64,000 bases of DNA from assembly GCA_032622095.1 (NCBI GenBank), contig CP136069.1, positions 1,552,001 to 1,616,000 on the forward strand. Direction: 5' to 3'. The translations under genes and the position numbers were made by a program. This document shows positions 23,701 to 36,958 of this stretch, piece by piece. Positions within the stretch are counted from its first letter, which is position 1, and the number at the start of each line of letters is the position of its first letter. Origin of the DNA: Siphonodentalium dalli. Lineage: Eukaryota; Mollusca; Scaphopoda; Gadilida; Siphonodentaliidae. The notes under the pieces were generated by a model. The model made no database searches. It had not been told where the DNA came from and saw only the letters and a program-made list of their open reading frames with translations.

Positions 23701-26700
23701 TCCTCCGAAGATGTCGAACTTTGAATGTCATCTGATACGCCAATGTGTGTAGGCTGAAGAGAGCACGCGGTGTGCCAAATTTTGCCAGTGTCGGTTCAGT
23801 GTTGTGGGTCAGGGGAGGGTTGGTCCGAGGTACAAAAATTTATTTCGTCTCCGAATTATATGAAACTTGGAATATAACATCTACCATACACGCTAATAAC
23901 AAATCTGAAAACAGATCGTAAATCCGTTAAAAACTGGCGGAGATTTTGGAACTCAAAGTTTGAATATGGGCCCATATTCTTTCCAATAACCAAAATGTTC
24001 TTCTTTTCCGAATCAGATGAAATTAATAATATGCAATCTCAGTAAGTAGCATATAACAAAACTTAAAACAATTTTGAAATCCATTGGAAAATCACGGAGT
24101 TATGGTCCTTCAAAAATTGCATTTTGGGCCTGGTGTGACAATTTCCCAATCCCGTCACCCAATTTCGAGGCAGGAGTGGGGTCAATTATAAACACTTGAG
24201 ATCAACACACAAATGTTAAGGACAGTACACAATCATCTTACTTCATATTTTCCATCCCTAAACTGCGAATTGTTCAGTTCATGATTCGCCCTATTATTAT
24301 ACTTCCATGGTGTAACCAAGGAAGTATATTGTTTTTCTATTGGGGTAGTTTTCCGTTTATTTGAAAATACTCAGAAACTAATTGCAGCAGGACCGCGAAA
24401 TCTTTAACGAATATAGGCATCCGAGGTCTACTAAAGATAATGATATCCGGATTTCGGCCCATTGTTTCAAGACAGAGTTATAGCCCTTATTCGATTATTT
24501 TTCATTATTATTATTATACTACAGTATTTTTCAACGCCCAAATCTCTGAATGTATTAGTACTAGAAAACTCAAGTTTGGTACGTATGTTGGGGTAAATGA
24601 GTTCTATGCCTTTGGCTCATAACGGATATTGTCCGCATTTAACCCGTGGAGTTATCTCCCTTTATATGAAAAAATGTCATTTTTATTATCTCGGAAATTA
24701 TAAGGAGCAGAGCATCGAAAATTGGACCGTATGTACACCTCGGTATGCCCTACTGCCCACGGGCATCAAAACTTGTGTCCGCGCTTTCCCTGAAGAGTTA
24801 CCGCCCATAAACAGGGGAACCTCTATTTTATTTTACTCTGTTGTTCTCCCGTATCATTCCAGATAACTGCATTTGGTTTTCATAGCCGTGATGACCGTTC
24901 TCAGTTTAGTCCGAAAAAGAAATTTTAACAGGGTCGGACATATATTTTTACACTGATGTGGGGGCAAAATTTTCTCAAAAATGTTTTTTTGATCGATATT
25001 CATCTATTTAAGTATATGCATTCCCTGAACGAAAACAAACCCAATCCAAGAAGGATTTTTGAAATCCGATAAGAATTGCAAGAGTTACAGGCCCTCAAAT
25101 TTTTGCAGTTTGGGACATGTGCTTGTGACCACATCTCCTCCGAAGATGTCGAAGTTTGGATGTCAACTGATACGCCAACGTGTGCGGACGAAAGAGTGCA
25201 CGCGGTGGGCTAAATTTTGCCAGTGTCTGTTCATTATTGTGGGTATGGGGAGGGGTGGTCCGTGGTACCAATTTTTAATTCTTATCGGAATAAGATGAAA
25301 CTTGGAATTTAACATCTACAACACCACCCGATCTAGAAACTGAAAGAATTTGGAAATTCCATTGAAAACTGACAAAGTTAGGGGCCCTCAAATTTTGCAA
25401 TTTTGGGCCCATGTGCTTGATAACACATCTCCTCCGAAGATGTCGAACTTTGAATGTCATCTGATACGCCAATGTGTGTAGGCTGAAGAGAGCACGCGGT
25501 GTGCCAAATTTTGCCAGTGTCGGTTCAGTGTTGTGGGTCAGGGGAGGGTTGGTCCGAGGTACAAAAATTTATTTCGTCTCCGAATTATATGAAACTTGGA
25601 ATATAACATCTACCATACACGCTAATAACAAATCTGAAAACAGATCGTAAATCCGTTAAAAACTGGCGGAGATTTTGGAACTCAAAGTTTGAATATGGGC
25701 CCATATTCTTTCCAATAACCAAAATGTTCTTCTTTTCCGAATCAGATGAAATTAATAATATGCAATCTCAGTAAGTAGCATATAACAAAACTTAAAACAA
25801 TTTTGAAATCCATTGGAAAATCACGGAGTTATGGTCCTTCAAAAATTGCATTTTGGGCCTGGTGTGACAATTTCCCAATCCCGTCACCCAATTTCGAGGC
25901 AGGAGTGGGGTCAATTATAAACACTTGAGATCAACACACAAATGTTAAGGACAGTACACAATCATCTTACTTCATATTTTCCATCCCTAAACTGCGAATT
26001 GTTCAGTTCATGATTCGCCCTATTATTATACTTCCATGGTGTAACCAAGGAAGTATATTGTTTTTCTATTGGGGTAGTTTTCCGTTTATTTGAAAATACT
26101 CAGAAACTAATTGCAGCAGGACCGCGAAATCTTTAACGAATATAGGCATCCGAGGTCTACTAAAGATAATGATATCCGGATTTCGGCCCATTGTTTCAAG
26201 ACAGAGTTATAGCCCTTATTCGATTATTTTTCATTATTATTATTATACTACAGTATTTTTCAACGCCCAAATCTCTGAATGTATTAGTACTAGAAAACTC
26301 AAGTTTGGTACGTATGTTGGGGTAAATGAGTTCTATGCCTTTGGCTCATAACGGATATTGTCCGCATTTAACCCGTGGAGTTATCTCCCTTTATATGAAA
26401 AAATGTCATTTTTATTATCTCGGAAATTATAAGGAGCAGAGCATCGAAAATTGGACCGTATGTACACCTCGGTATGCCCTACTGCCCACGGGCATCAAAA
26501 CTTGTGTCCGCGCTTTCCCTGAAGAGTTACCGCCCATAAACAGGGGAACCTCTATTTTATTTTACTCTGTTGTTCTCCCGTATCATTCCAGATAACTGCA
26601 TTTGGTTTTCATAGCCGTGATGACCGTTCTCAGTTTAGTCCGAAAAAGAAATTTTAACAGGGTCGGACATATATTTTTACACTGATGTGGGGGCAAAATT

Positions 26701-29484
26701 TTCTCAAAAATGTTTTTTTGATCGATATTCATCTATTTAAGTATATGCATTCCCTGAACGAAAACAAACCCAATCCAAGAAGGATTTTTGAAATCCGATA
26801 AGAATTGCAAGAGTTACAGGCCCTCAAATTTTTGCAGTTTGGGACATGTGCTTGTGACCACATCTCCTCCGAAGATGTCGAAGTTTGGATGTCAACTGAT
26901 ACGCCAACGTGTGCGGACGAAAGAGTGCACGCGGTGGGCTAAATTTTGCCAGTGTCTGTTCATTATTGTGGGTATGGGGAGGGGTGGTCCGTGGTACCAA
27001 TTTTTAATTCTTATCGGAATAAGATGAAACTTGGAATTTAACATCTACAACACCACCCGATCTAGAAACTGAAAGAATTTGGAAATTCCATTGAAAACTG
27101 ACAAAGTTAGGGGCCCTCAAATTTTGCAATTTTGGGCCCATGTGCTTGATAACACATCTCCTCCGAAGATGTCGAACTTTGAATGTCATCTGATACGCCA
27201 ATGTGTGTAGGCTGAAGAGAGCACGCGGTGTGCCAAATTTTGCCAGTGTCGGTTCAGTGTTGTGGGTCAGGGGAGGGTTGGTCCGAGGTACAAAAATTTA
27301 TTTCGTCTCCGAATTATATGAAACTTGGAATATAACATCTACCATACACGCTAATAACAAATCTGAAAACAGATCGTAAATCCGTTAAAAACTGGCGGAG
27401 ATTTTGGAACTCAAAGTTTGAATATGGGCCCATATTCTTTCCAATAACCAAAATGTTCTTCTTTTCCGAATCAGATGAAATTAATAATATGCAATCTCAG
27501 TAAGTAGCATATAACAAAACTTAAAACAATTTTGAAATCCATTGGAAAATCACGGAGTTATGGTCCTTCAAAAATTGCATTTTGGGCCTGGTGTGACAAT
27601 TTCCCAATCCCGTCACCCAATTTCGAGGCAGGAGTGGGGTCAATTATAAACACTTGAGATCAACACACAAATGTTAAGGACAGTACACAATCATCTTACT
27701 TCATATTTTCCATCCCTAAACTGCGAATTGTTCAGTTCATGATTCGCCCTATTATTATACTTCCATGGTGTAACCAAGGAAGTATATTGTTTTTCTATTG
27801 GGGTAGTTTTCCGTTTATTTGAAAATACTCAGAAACTAATTGCAGCAGGACCGCGAAATCTTTAACGAATATAGGCATCCGAGGTCTACTAAAGATAATG
27901 ATATCCGGATTTCGGCCCATTGTTTCAAGACAGAGTTATAGCCCTTATTCGATTATTTTTCATTATTATTATTATACTACAGTATTTTTCAACGCCCAAA
28001 TCTCTGAATGTATTAGTACTAGAAAACTCAAGTTTGGTACGTATGTTGGGGTAAATGAGTTCTATGCCTTTGGCTCATAACGGATATTGTCCGCATTTAA
28101 CCCGTGGAGTTATCTCCCTTTATATGAAAAAATGTCATTTTTATTATCTCGGAAATTATAAGGAGCAGAGCATCGAAAATTGGACCGTATGTACACCTCG
28201 GTATGCCCTACTGCCCACGGGCATCAAAACTTGTGTCCGCGCTTTCCCTGAAGAGTTACCGCCCATAAACAGGGGAACCTCTATTTTATTTTACTCTGTT
28301 GTTCTCCCGTATCATTCCAGATAACTGCATTTGGTTTTCATAGCCGTGATGACCGTTCTCAGTTTAGTCCGAAAAAGAAATTTTAACAGGGTCGGACATA
28401 TATTTTTACACTGATGTGGGGGCAAAATTTTCTCAAAAATGTTTTTTTGATCGATATTCATCTATTTAAGTATATGCATTCCCTGAACGAAAACAAACCC
28501 AATCCAAGAAGGATTTTTGAAATCCGATAAGAATTGCAAGAGTTACAGGCCCTCAAATTTTTGCAGTTTGGGACATGTGCTTGTGACCACATCTCCTCCG
28601 AAGATGTCGAAGTTTGGATGTCAACTGATACGCCAACGTGTGCGGACGAAAGAGTGCACGCGGTGGGCTAAATTTTGCCAGTGTCTGTTCATTATTGTGG
28701 GTATGGGGAGGGGTGGTCCGTGGTACCAATTTTTAATTCTTATCGGAATAAGATGAAACTTGGAATTTAACATCTACAACACCACCCGATCTAGAAACTG
28801 AAAGAATTTGGAAATTCCATTGAAAACTGACAAAGTTAGGGGCCCTCAAATTTTGCAATTTTGGGCCCATGTGCTTGATAACACATCTCCTCCGAAGATG
28901 TCGAACTTTGAATGTCATCTGATACGCCAATGTGTGTAGGCTGAAGAGAGCACGCGGTGTGCCAAATTTTGCCAGTGTCGGTTCAGTGTTGTGGGTCAGG
29001 GGAGGGTTGGTCCGAGGTACAAAAATTTATTTCGTCTCCGAATTATATGAAACTTGGAATATAACATCTACCATACACGCTAATAACAAATCTGAAAACA
29101 GATCGTAAATCCGTTAAAAACTGGCGGAGATTTTGGAACTCAAAGTTTGAATATGGGCCCATATTCTTTCCAATAACCAAAATGTTCTTCTTTTCCGAAT
29201 CAGATGAAATTATAATATGCAATCTCAGTAAGTAGCATATAACAAAACTTAAAACAATTTTGAAATCCATTGGAAAATCACGGAGTTATGGTCCTTCAAA
29301 AATTGCATTTTGGGCCTGGGTGTGACAATTTCCCAATCCCGTCACCCAATTTCGAGGCAGGAGTGGGGTCAATTATAAACACTTGAGATCAACACACAAA
29401 TGTTAAGGACAGTACACAATCATCTTACTTCATATTTTCCATCCCTAAACTGCGAATTGTTCAGTTCATGATTCGCCCTATTAT

Positions 29485-30461
29485 TATACTTCCATGGTGT
29501 AACCAAGGAAGTATATTGTTTTTCTATTGGGGTAGTTTTCCGTTTATTTGAAAATACTCAGAAACTAATTGCAGCAGGACCGCGAAATCTTTAACGAATA
29601 TAGGCATCCGAGGTCTACTAAAGATAATGATATCCGGATTTCGGCCCATTGTTTCAAGACAGAGTTATAGCCCTTATTCGATTATTTTTCATTATTATTA
29701 TTATACTACAGTATTTTTCAACGCCCAAATCTCTGAATGTATTAGTACTAGAAAACTCAAGTTTGGTACGTATGTTGGGGTAAATGAGTTCTATGCCTTT
29801 GGCTCATAACGGATATTGTCCGCATTTAACCCGTGGAGTTATCTCCCTTTATATGAAAAAATGTCATTTTTATTATCTCGGAAATTATAAGGAGCAGAGC
29901 ATCGAAAATTGGACCGTATGTACACCTCGGTATGCCCTACTGCCCACGGGCATCAAAACTTGTGTCCGCGCTTTCCCTGAAGAGTTACCGCCCATAAACA
30001 GGGGAACCTCTATTTTATTTTACTCTGTTGTTCTCCCGTATCATTCCAGATAACTGCATTTGGTTTTCATAGCCGTGATGACCGTTCTCAGTTTAGTCCG
30101 AAAAAGAAATTTTAACAGGGTCGGACATATATTTTTACACTGATGTGGGGGCAAAATTTTCTCAAAAATGTTTTTTTGATCGATATTCATCTATTTAAGT
30201 ATATGCATTCCCTGAACGAAAACAAACCCAATCCAAGAAGGATTTTTGAAATCCGATAAGAATTGCAAGAGTTACAGGCCCTCAAATTTTTGCAGTTTGG
30301 GACATGTGCTTGTGACCACATCTCCTCCGAAGATGTCGAAGTTTGGATGTCAACTGATACGCCAACGTGTGCGGACGAAAGAGTGCACGCGGTGGGCTAA
30401 ATTTTGCCAGTGTCTGTTCATTATTGTGGGTATGGGGAGGGGTGGTCCGTGGTACCAATTT
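29485..30461. repeat. Family A copy 14, truncated
   Basis: The first 977 bp match the other copies, including the CAATCC variant of copies 11-13. Homology is lost just after GGTACCAATTT, inside sub-repeat 1, where D2 begins. A 179-codon frame (30246-30785) runs across this junction and is a chance fusion of two non-coding sequences. Confidence 0.92.
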
Positions 30462-30666
30462 GTAATCCAGACTCCAAAACGGATCCAAATCGACCTGTCC
30501 CAGAAAAGTCGTTCATTTTGTTTTCACTTTTTGAAAAGGGCTCCAATATTTCAACCAAAACTTTTGGACTTAGAACATTATTTTTTTCTCAGTCAAGTGA
30601 AAAAAGCTCTTCAAAATAATTCCGCTTATATATATAATATATATTATCTATATATACGCCAAAAAT

Positions 30667-30960
30667 TTGTCACTCCCCTCTCTCCTTCCTCCGGCTACCC
30701 CATTCCCCGTGGGATGGAACCTACCTCCGATTCGAATACACCCGTCTTGCCGCGGGCCAGTCTCAATGCTGTACCAGAGAACTGATAGAACGCCCGTCGA
30801 ATTCCAACAATCATTTCCAGAATGGTATATTGGTATGAGTTCATATCGGAGCCGTTATAAAGCAAATAACTTGGATTTTAATATAAACCCACCTATTCGT
30901 AAATTGTGTAGCCCATGGTGTGTGGTAAATTATCATTTTATCGTGTATAGTGTGTCATGA
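30667..30960 (+). other. 97-codon open frame in D2, probably non-coding
   Basis: Same length as its D1 equivalent at 3063-3356, with three visible amino-acid changes and no recognisable domain. Probably open by chance. Confidence 0.15.
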
Positions 30961-31316
30961 GCTATCTCCGTGCGTGCATTTCACTTTTGTATTTTCTTTC
31001 GCATCTTCAACGCACTGCATATCATATACAACCAAACAAAATACAAACATTACATTAATTTGATCACACAAGACTTCGTTATATGGTGTATATTTCTACT
31101 AACGTAATGACGACGTATAGCCAATTATTCCATTTGCGATAACAACGATAAACACATAGAAACATGCAAACATCATCAGTTTCGTAAGATCAATTTGTAT
31201 ATTGTTTATATTCTAGTTATTTATCGAATATAAAAAGCATCTTTACATTATCTTTAGTTTGGTATTATTCGTATTTGATGATTAAAATACACCAAAACAT
31301 GTTAAAAATAAAAAAT

Positions 31317-31409
31317 AAAAAAAGATAATTTGACGGGATTCGAACTCACGTCGCAATAAAACACAAACTGAATGTTTGACGCTCTCTCCACTCGGCTACG
31401 CACTGCGCT
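31317..31409 (-). pseudogene. tRNA-like sequence, D2 copy 1
   Basis: Minus strand: box A TAGCCGAGTGG, box B AGTTCGAATCC, then a T-run within about 12 bases. Same as D1 copy 1, with no pairing acceptor stem. Confidence 0.6.
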
Positions 31410-31586
31410 GTTAATTTATAAGAAAATATATTAGTATTAAATATGTAGGCATATAACTGTGTATATTTAAATTTATATCCAAACTGATTGAAATCGAATA
31501 TAAAAAGCATCTTTACATTATCTTTAGTTTGGTATTATTCGTATTTGATGATTAAAATACACCAAAACATGTTAAAAATAAAAAAT

Positions 31587-31679
31587 AAAAAAAGATAATT
31601 TGACGGGATTCGAACTCACGTCGCAATAAAACACAAACTGAATGTTTGACGCTCTCTCCACTCGGCTACGCACTGCGCT
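31587..31679 (-). pseudogene. tRNA-like sequence, D2 copy 2
   Basis: Same boxes as D2 copy 1, 270 bp further on. Part of the internal expansion seen only in D2. Confidence 0.6.
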
Positions 31680-31851
31680 GTTAATTTATAAGAAAATATA
31701 TTAGTATTAAATATGTAGGCATATAACTGTGTATATTTAAACTTTATATCCAAACTGATTGAAATCGAATATAAAAAGCATCTTTACATTATCTTTAGTT
31801 TGGTATTATTCGTATTTGATGATTAAAATACACCAAAACATGTTAAAAATA

Positions 31852-31943
31852 AAAAAAGAAAATTTGACGGGATTCGAACTCACGTCGCAATAAAATACAA
31901 ACTGAATGTTTGACGCTCTCTCCACTCGGCTACGCACTGCGCT
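31852..31943 (-). pseudogene. tRNA-like sequence, D2 copy 3
   Basis: Boxes A and B are intact. The sequence past box B is altered: the plus strand reads AAAAAAAGAAAATTTG, so the A-rich tract is shorter, but a run of seven T is still present on the minus strand. Confidence 0.58.
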
Positions 31944-32121
31944 GTTAATTTATAAGAAAATATATTAGTATTAAATATGTAGGCATATAACTGTGTATAT
32001 TTAAACTTTATATCCAAACTGATTGAAATCGAATATAAAAAGCATCTTTACATTATCTTTAGTTTGGTATTATTCGTATTTGATGATTAAAATACACCAA
32101 AACATGTTAAAAATAAAAAAT

Positions 32122-32215
32122 AAAAAAAGATAATTTGACGGGATTCGAACTCACGTCGCAATAAAAACACAAACTGAAGGTTTGACGCTCTGACCACTCG
32201 ACTACGCACTGCGCT
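32122..32215 (-). pseudogene. tRNA-like sequence, D2 copy 4
   Basis: Box A reads TAGTCGAGTGGTCAGAGC and box B is intact; the core is one base longer (five A in the plus-strand run). It corresponds to the diverged last copy in D1. There is no acceptor-stem pairing. Confidence 0.58.
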
Positions 32216-32301
32216 ATTAATTTATAAGAAAATATATTAGTATTAAATATATAGGCATATAACTGTGTATATTTAAACTTTATATCCAAACTGATTGAAA
32301 T

Positions 32302-33109
32302 GCGTGACTATATATATATACCCCTTTCCGCTATACGGGGAACAGGAAAATGCACCTATTCTTCCCACCAAATCCAAAAGGGCTAATTAAAGAGCAAGGT
32401 AATGCCGTAGCAGGTACATTTGGATATTCTATTCACGCCCCCCCCCCCAAATCTTGACCGCTATACTTCAAGTTCAAACATCGAGAATTTTTTTTTTGAC
32501 GAGTACATCTGATAGCTAGTGTTCACGCGCATCTAGAGCGCAATTTTCTAATTTTCAGATGGAACGGAACGGTTTACTCGTGACAACGCTATATATCATA
32601 AATATGTATACTTCTGTAGTCTATCACTAGCCGATTTTTAGCCCCAAATCCAAACGGGCCGATGTAGGAGCGAGTTTAATGCGGTGGTACATAAGCCGGT
32701 ATACTGTAGGTATGACTCTAAAATTTGACCTCTCTAATATAAACGCAACCTGCTCAAGGGAGTGTTTGTGTCGGGTGGGTTCAGATTTGGAAAATTCCAC
32801 CGAAGATCAAATGGGCAAAATTACTCCGAAAATCATATATTGAGATAAAAACTTTTCGATGAGTGGATGTGATAAGTAGTATATAAACGCAAGATTAGTA
32901 CACTTTTTAATGATTTATATTGAACGGTTTAACCCTGGTAGCGTATAACGTTGTGACGGGTGATATATATTACTCAAATTCAAACCCTCTCTTCATGACG
33001 CAAATTCAAACGGACTTAGCAAGAAGCAAGGCAAATGCATGAATATGCTCACCGATATACTATATAGGTATGTCCGCTCTACTGTAAAAGTAACATATTG
33101 TCACGATTT
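32302..33109. other. Non-coding part of D2 matching 4163-4973
   Basis: Near-identical to the D1 segment, including the decayed phrases around AAATCCAAACGGGC. No gene or RNA is visible. Confidence 0.6.
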
Positions 33110-33369
33110 GACCTGTCCAAAACACTCCCCGGACAAAAGTTTTCCTAGGTATAAAATTTCGTCGAAATCCGATCGTTTTACTCGATTTGACCTTGAACTT
33201 ACCATTTCGAATGTCAATGTCAGGTCGGGGTCACGACTTGACCCGCCCAAAAGACTCCCCGGACAAAAGTACCCCTAGGTATCAAATTTCGAGGAAATCC
33301 GCATGTTTTACCCGATTTGACCTTCGATTGACCATTTTGAAGACCAAGGTCAGGTCGGGATGGGATGGG
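33110..33369. repeat. Diverged 130-bp direct repeat at the D2 right end
   Basis: Equivalent of 4974-5233: two related copies, with the second running into the (GGGAT)n tract just before the terminal CATGGAAGTAT and CTAG. Confidence 0.85.
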
Positions 33370-33383
33370 ATGGGATGGAATAC

Positions 33384-33422
33384 CATGGAAGTATATCTGA
33401 TTCCATGGAATCTGACCTCTAG
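33384..33422 (+). mobile_element. Putative Helitron-like 3' terminus of D2
   Basis: CATGGAAGTAT, then the palindrome GATTCCATGGAATC (33399-33412), TGACCT and CTAG (33419-33422), followed by TTATT. Identical to the D1 end although the following unit differs. Confidence 0.5.
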
Positions 33423-35158
33423 TTATTATTATTATTCTTATTATTATACTTGACACTTTTGTAATCACTATTACTCGAAAAGTACAAGAAGTAGGACACT
33501 AAAACTTGGTAAGTAGGTTGGGGTACATGAGTTCTATGCCTATGGCCCATAACGATTTTGTCCGCACTTTCACCGAGGAGTTATCTCCCTTTATTTGAAA
33601 AAATGTCATTTTATTATCTCGGAAATTATAAGAAGCAGAGCATCGAAAATTAGACCGTATGCACATCTCGATATGCACTACTGCCCACGGGCATAAAAAC
33701 TTGTGTCCGCGCTTTCCCTGAAGAGTTACCGCCCATAGTTGGCAAACCTCTATTTTATTGTACTCTGTTGTCCTCCCGTATCATTCCAGATAACTGTATT
33801 TGGTTTTTGTAGTCGTGTTGACCGTTGTCAGCTTAGTCCGAAGAAGAAAATTTGACAGGGTTGGCCATATATTTTTACACTGGGGTGGGGGCAAAATTTT
33901 CGCAATTTTTTTTTTTTATTGACATTCATCTATTTAAGTATGTAGATTCCATGAACGAAAACAAACCCATACCGGAAAGGATTTTTGTAATCCGAGAAGA
34001 AATGCAAGAGTTACGGGCCCTCAAAGTTTGCAATTTGGTCCCTGTGCTTGTGCTCACATCTCCTCCGAAGATATCGAACTTAGGATGTCATCTGATATCC
34101 CAGTGCGTGCGGTCCGAAGAGAGCACGCGATGTGCCAAATTTTGCCAGTGTCGGTTAAGTGTTGTGGATCAGGGGAGGGGCGGTCCGGGGGTACCAATTT
34201 TTTATTCTTCTCCGAATTAGATGAAACTTGGAGTGTAACATCTACACCGCCAACCGATCTAGAAACTGAAACAATTTAGAAAATCCATTGAAAAATGACG
34301 GAGTTGCGGTCCTTCAAACAATGCAAATTTGGGCCCATGTGCCTGTGACCTCATCTCCTCCGAAGATCTCAAACTTAGGATGTCATCTGATATCGCAGTG
34401 CGCGCGGTCTGAAGAGAGCACGCGATGTGCCAAATTTTGCAAGTGTCGGTTCAGTGTTGTGGGTCAGGGGAGGGGTGGTCCGAGGTACCAAAATTTAGTT
34501 CGTCTCCGAATCATATGAAACTTGGTATATAACATCTACCTTATACGTTGATCATAAAACTGAAAACAGATCGTAAATCCGTTAAAAAATGGCGGAGATT
34601 TGGGCCCTCAAACTTTGAATGTGGGCCCGTATTCTTTCTAATAAACAAAATGTTATTCGTCTCTGAATGAGACAAAATTTATAAAAAATAATCAATGTAA
34701 CTAGCTGATCACAATACTCAAAACAATTTTAAAATCCATTGGAAAATAACGGAGTTACGGGCTCTCAAAATTCGCATTTTGGGCCGGGTTTGACTATTTC
34801 CCAATCCCGTCACCCAATTTCGAGGCAGGGGTGGGGTCACTTCCAAACACTTGAGATCAACCCACACATGTTAAGGGAAAGATATAATCATCCTACTTCA
34901 TATTTTCCGTCCCTTAACTGCGATTCATTGAGCTCATAATTTGGCCTATTATTATACTTCCATGGTGTAACCAAGGAAGTATATTGTTTTTCTACTGAGG
35001 TCGTTTTCCGTTTATTTCGAAATACTCAGAAAGTGATTGCAGTAGGAACGCGAAATCTCTAGCGAATGTAGGCATCGAAGGTTTACTACATATAATGGTA
35101 TCCGATTTCCGCCCAATGTTTCTTGGCGGAGTTATGGCCCTTTTGCGATTATTTTTCA

Positions 35159-35197
<39 letters not shown>

Positions 35198-36919
35198 TTA
35201 TTATTATACTTGACACTTTTGTAATCACTATTACTCGAAAAGTACAAGAAGTAGGACACTAAAACTTGGTAAGTAGGTTGGGGTACATGAGTTCTATGCC
35301 TATGGCCCATAACGATTTTGTCCGCACTTTCACCGAGGAGTTATCTCCCTTTATTTGAAAAAATGTCATTTTATTATCTCGGAAATTATAAGAAGCAGAG
35401 CATCGAAAATTAGACCGTATGCACATCTCGATATGCACTACTGCCCACGGGCATAAAAACTTGTGTCCGCGCTTTCCCTGAAGAGTTACCGCCCATAGTT
35501 GGCAAACCTCTATTTTATTGTACTCTGTTGTCCTCCCGTATCATTCCAGATAACTGTATTTGGTTTTTGTAGTCGTGTTGACCGTTGTCAGCTTAGTCCG
35601 AAGAAGAAAATTTGACAGGGTTGGCCATATATTTTTACACTGGGGTGGGGGCAAAATTTTCGCAATTTTTTTTTTTTATTGACATTCATCTATTTAAGTA
35701 TGTAGATTCCATGAACGAAAACAAACCCATACCGGAAAGGATTTTTGTAATCCGAGAAGAAATGCAAGAGTTACGGGCCCTCAAAGTTTGCAATTTGGTC
35801 CCTGTGCTTGTGCTCACATCTCCTCCGAAGATATCGAACTTAGGATGTCATCTGATATCCCAGTGCGTGCGGTCCGAAGAGAGCACGCGATGTGCCAAAT
35901 TTTGCCAGTGTCGGTTAAGTGTTGTGGATCAGGGGAGGGGCGGTCCGGGGGTACCAATTTTTTATTCTTCTCCGAATTAGATGAAACTTGGAGTGTAACA
36001 TCTACACCGCCAACCGATCTAGAAACTGAAACAATTTAGAAAATCCATTGAAAAATGACGGAGTTGCGGTCCTTCAAACAATGCAAATTTGGGCCCATGT
36101 GCCTGTGACCTCATCTCCTCCGAAGATCTCAAACTTAGGATGTCATCTGATATCGCAGTGCGCGCGGTCTGAAGAGAGCACGCGATGTGCCAAATTTTGC
36201 AAGTGTCGGTTCAGTGTTGTGGGTCAGGGGAGGGGTGGTCCGAGGTACCAAAATTTAGTTCGTCTCCGAATCATATGAAACTTGGTATATAACATCTACC
36301 TTATACGTTGATCATAAAACTGAAAACAGATCGTAAATCCGTTAAAAAATGGCGGAGATTTGGGCCCTCAAACTTTGAATGTGGGCCCGTATTCTTTCTA
36401 ATAAACAAAATGTTATTCGTCTCTGAATGAGACAAAATTTATAAAAAATAATCAATGTAACTAGCTGATCACAATACTCAAAACAATTTTAAAATCCATT
36501 GGAAAATAACGGAGTTACGGGCTCTCAAAATTCGCATTTTGGGCCGGGTTTGACTATTTCCCAATCCCGTCACCCAATTTCGAGGCAGGGGTGGGGTCAC
36601 TTCCAAACACTTGAGATCAACCCACACATGTTAAGGGAAAGATATAATCATCCTACTTCATATTTTCCGTCCCTTAACTGCGATTCATTGAGCTCATGAT
36701 TTGGCCTATTATTATACTTCCATGGTGTAACCAAGGAAGTATATTGTTTTTCTACTGAGGTCGTTTTCCGTTTATTTCGAAATACTCAGAAACTGATTGC
36801 AGTAGGAACGCGAAATCTCTAGCGAATGTAGGCATCGAAGGTTTACTACATATAATGGTATCCGGATTTCCGCCCAATGTTTCTTGGCGGAGTTATGGCC
36901 CTTTTGCGATTATTTTTCA

Positions 36920-36958
<39 letters not shown>

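Larger units (their letters stand above)
7007..30461. repeat. Family A tandem array, 1,729-bp unit, 13 full copies plus a partial
   Basis: Units start at hairpins at 7007, 8736, 10465, 12194, 13923, 15652, 17381, 19110, 20840, 22569, 24298, 26027, 27756 and 29485. All are head to tail and nearly identical by eye. Differences seen: C to A at 12304; an extra G in the G-run near 19388-19390; CAATCC instead of CAAACC in the last four copies; and a deleted base near 29211 plus an extra G near 29318-29320 in copy 13. The array ends at 30461, where copy 14 breaks into block D2. Short frames recur in every copy and are not credible genes. Confidence 0.98.
31225..32301. repeat. 271-bp tandem repeat in D2, four copies
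   Basis: Copies are 31225-31494 (270 bp), 31495-31765 (271), 31766-32029 (264, with a shorter A-rich tract) and 32030-32301. The first three have the TGAATGTTTG form of the tRNA-like core and the last has TGAAGGTTTG. D1 has one of each, so the extra copies in D2 are of the first type, or D1 lost them. Confidence 0.95.
30462..33422. mobile_element. Block D, copy 2: putative non-autonomous Helitron-like element
   Basis: Colinear with D1 from AATCCAG (30464) to the terminal CTAG (33419-33422), but about 0.5 kb longer because the 271-bp tandem repeat has four copies instead of two. It lacks the 40 bp found at the left edge of D1. The C-run is C11 (32438-32448) rather than C14. It also joins a truncated array (A) on the left to an ATT tract and a B-type unit on the right, the same context as D1. 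No protein of a transposon was recognised. Confidence 0.6.

Noticed and set aside
7007-30461. CRISPR array or bacterial operon
   Set aside because: Units are 1.7 kb and uniform with no spacer pattern, and nothing else in the window looks prokaryotic.
7007-30461. Ribosomal DNA or histone tandem cluster
   Set aside because: No rRNA-like or histone-like sequence is recognisable in the unit on either strand.
30246-30785. 179-codon open frame, the longest in the window
   Set aside because: It spans the broken A unit and the start of D2; the frame is a junction artefact with no recognisable domain.
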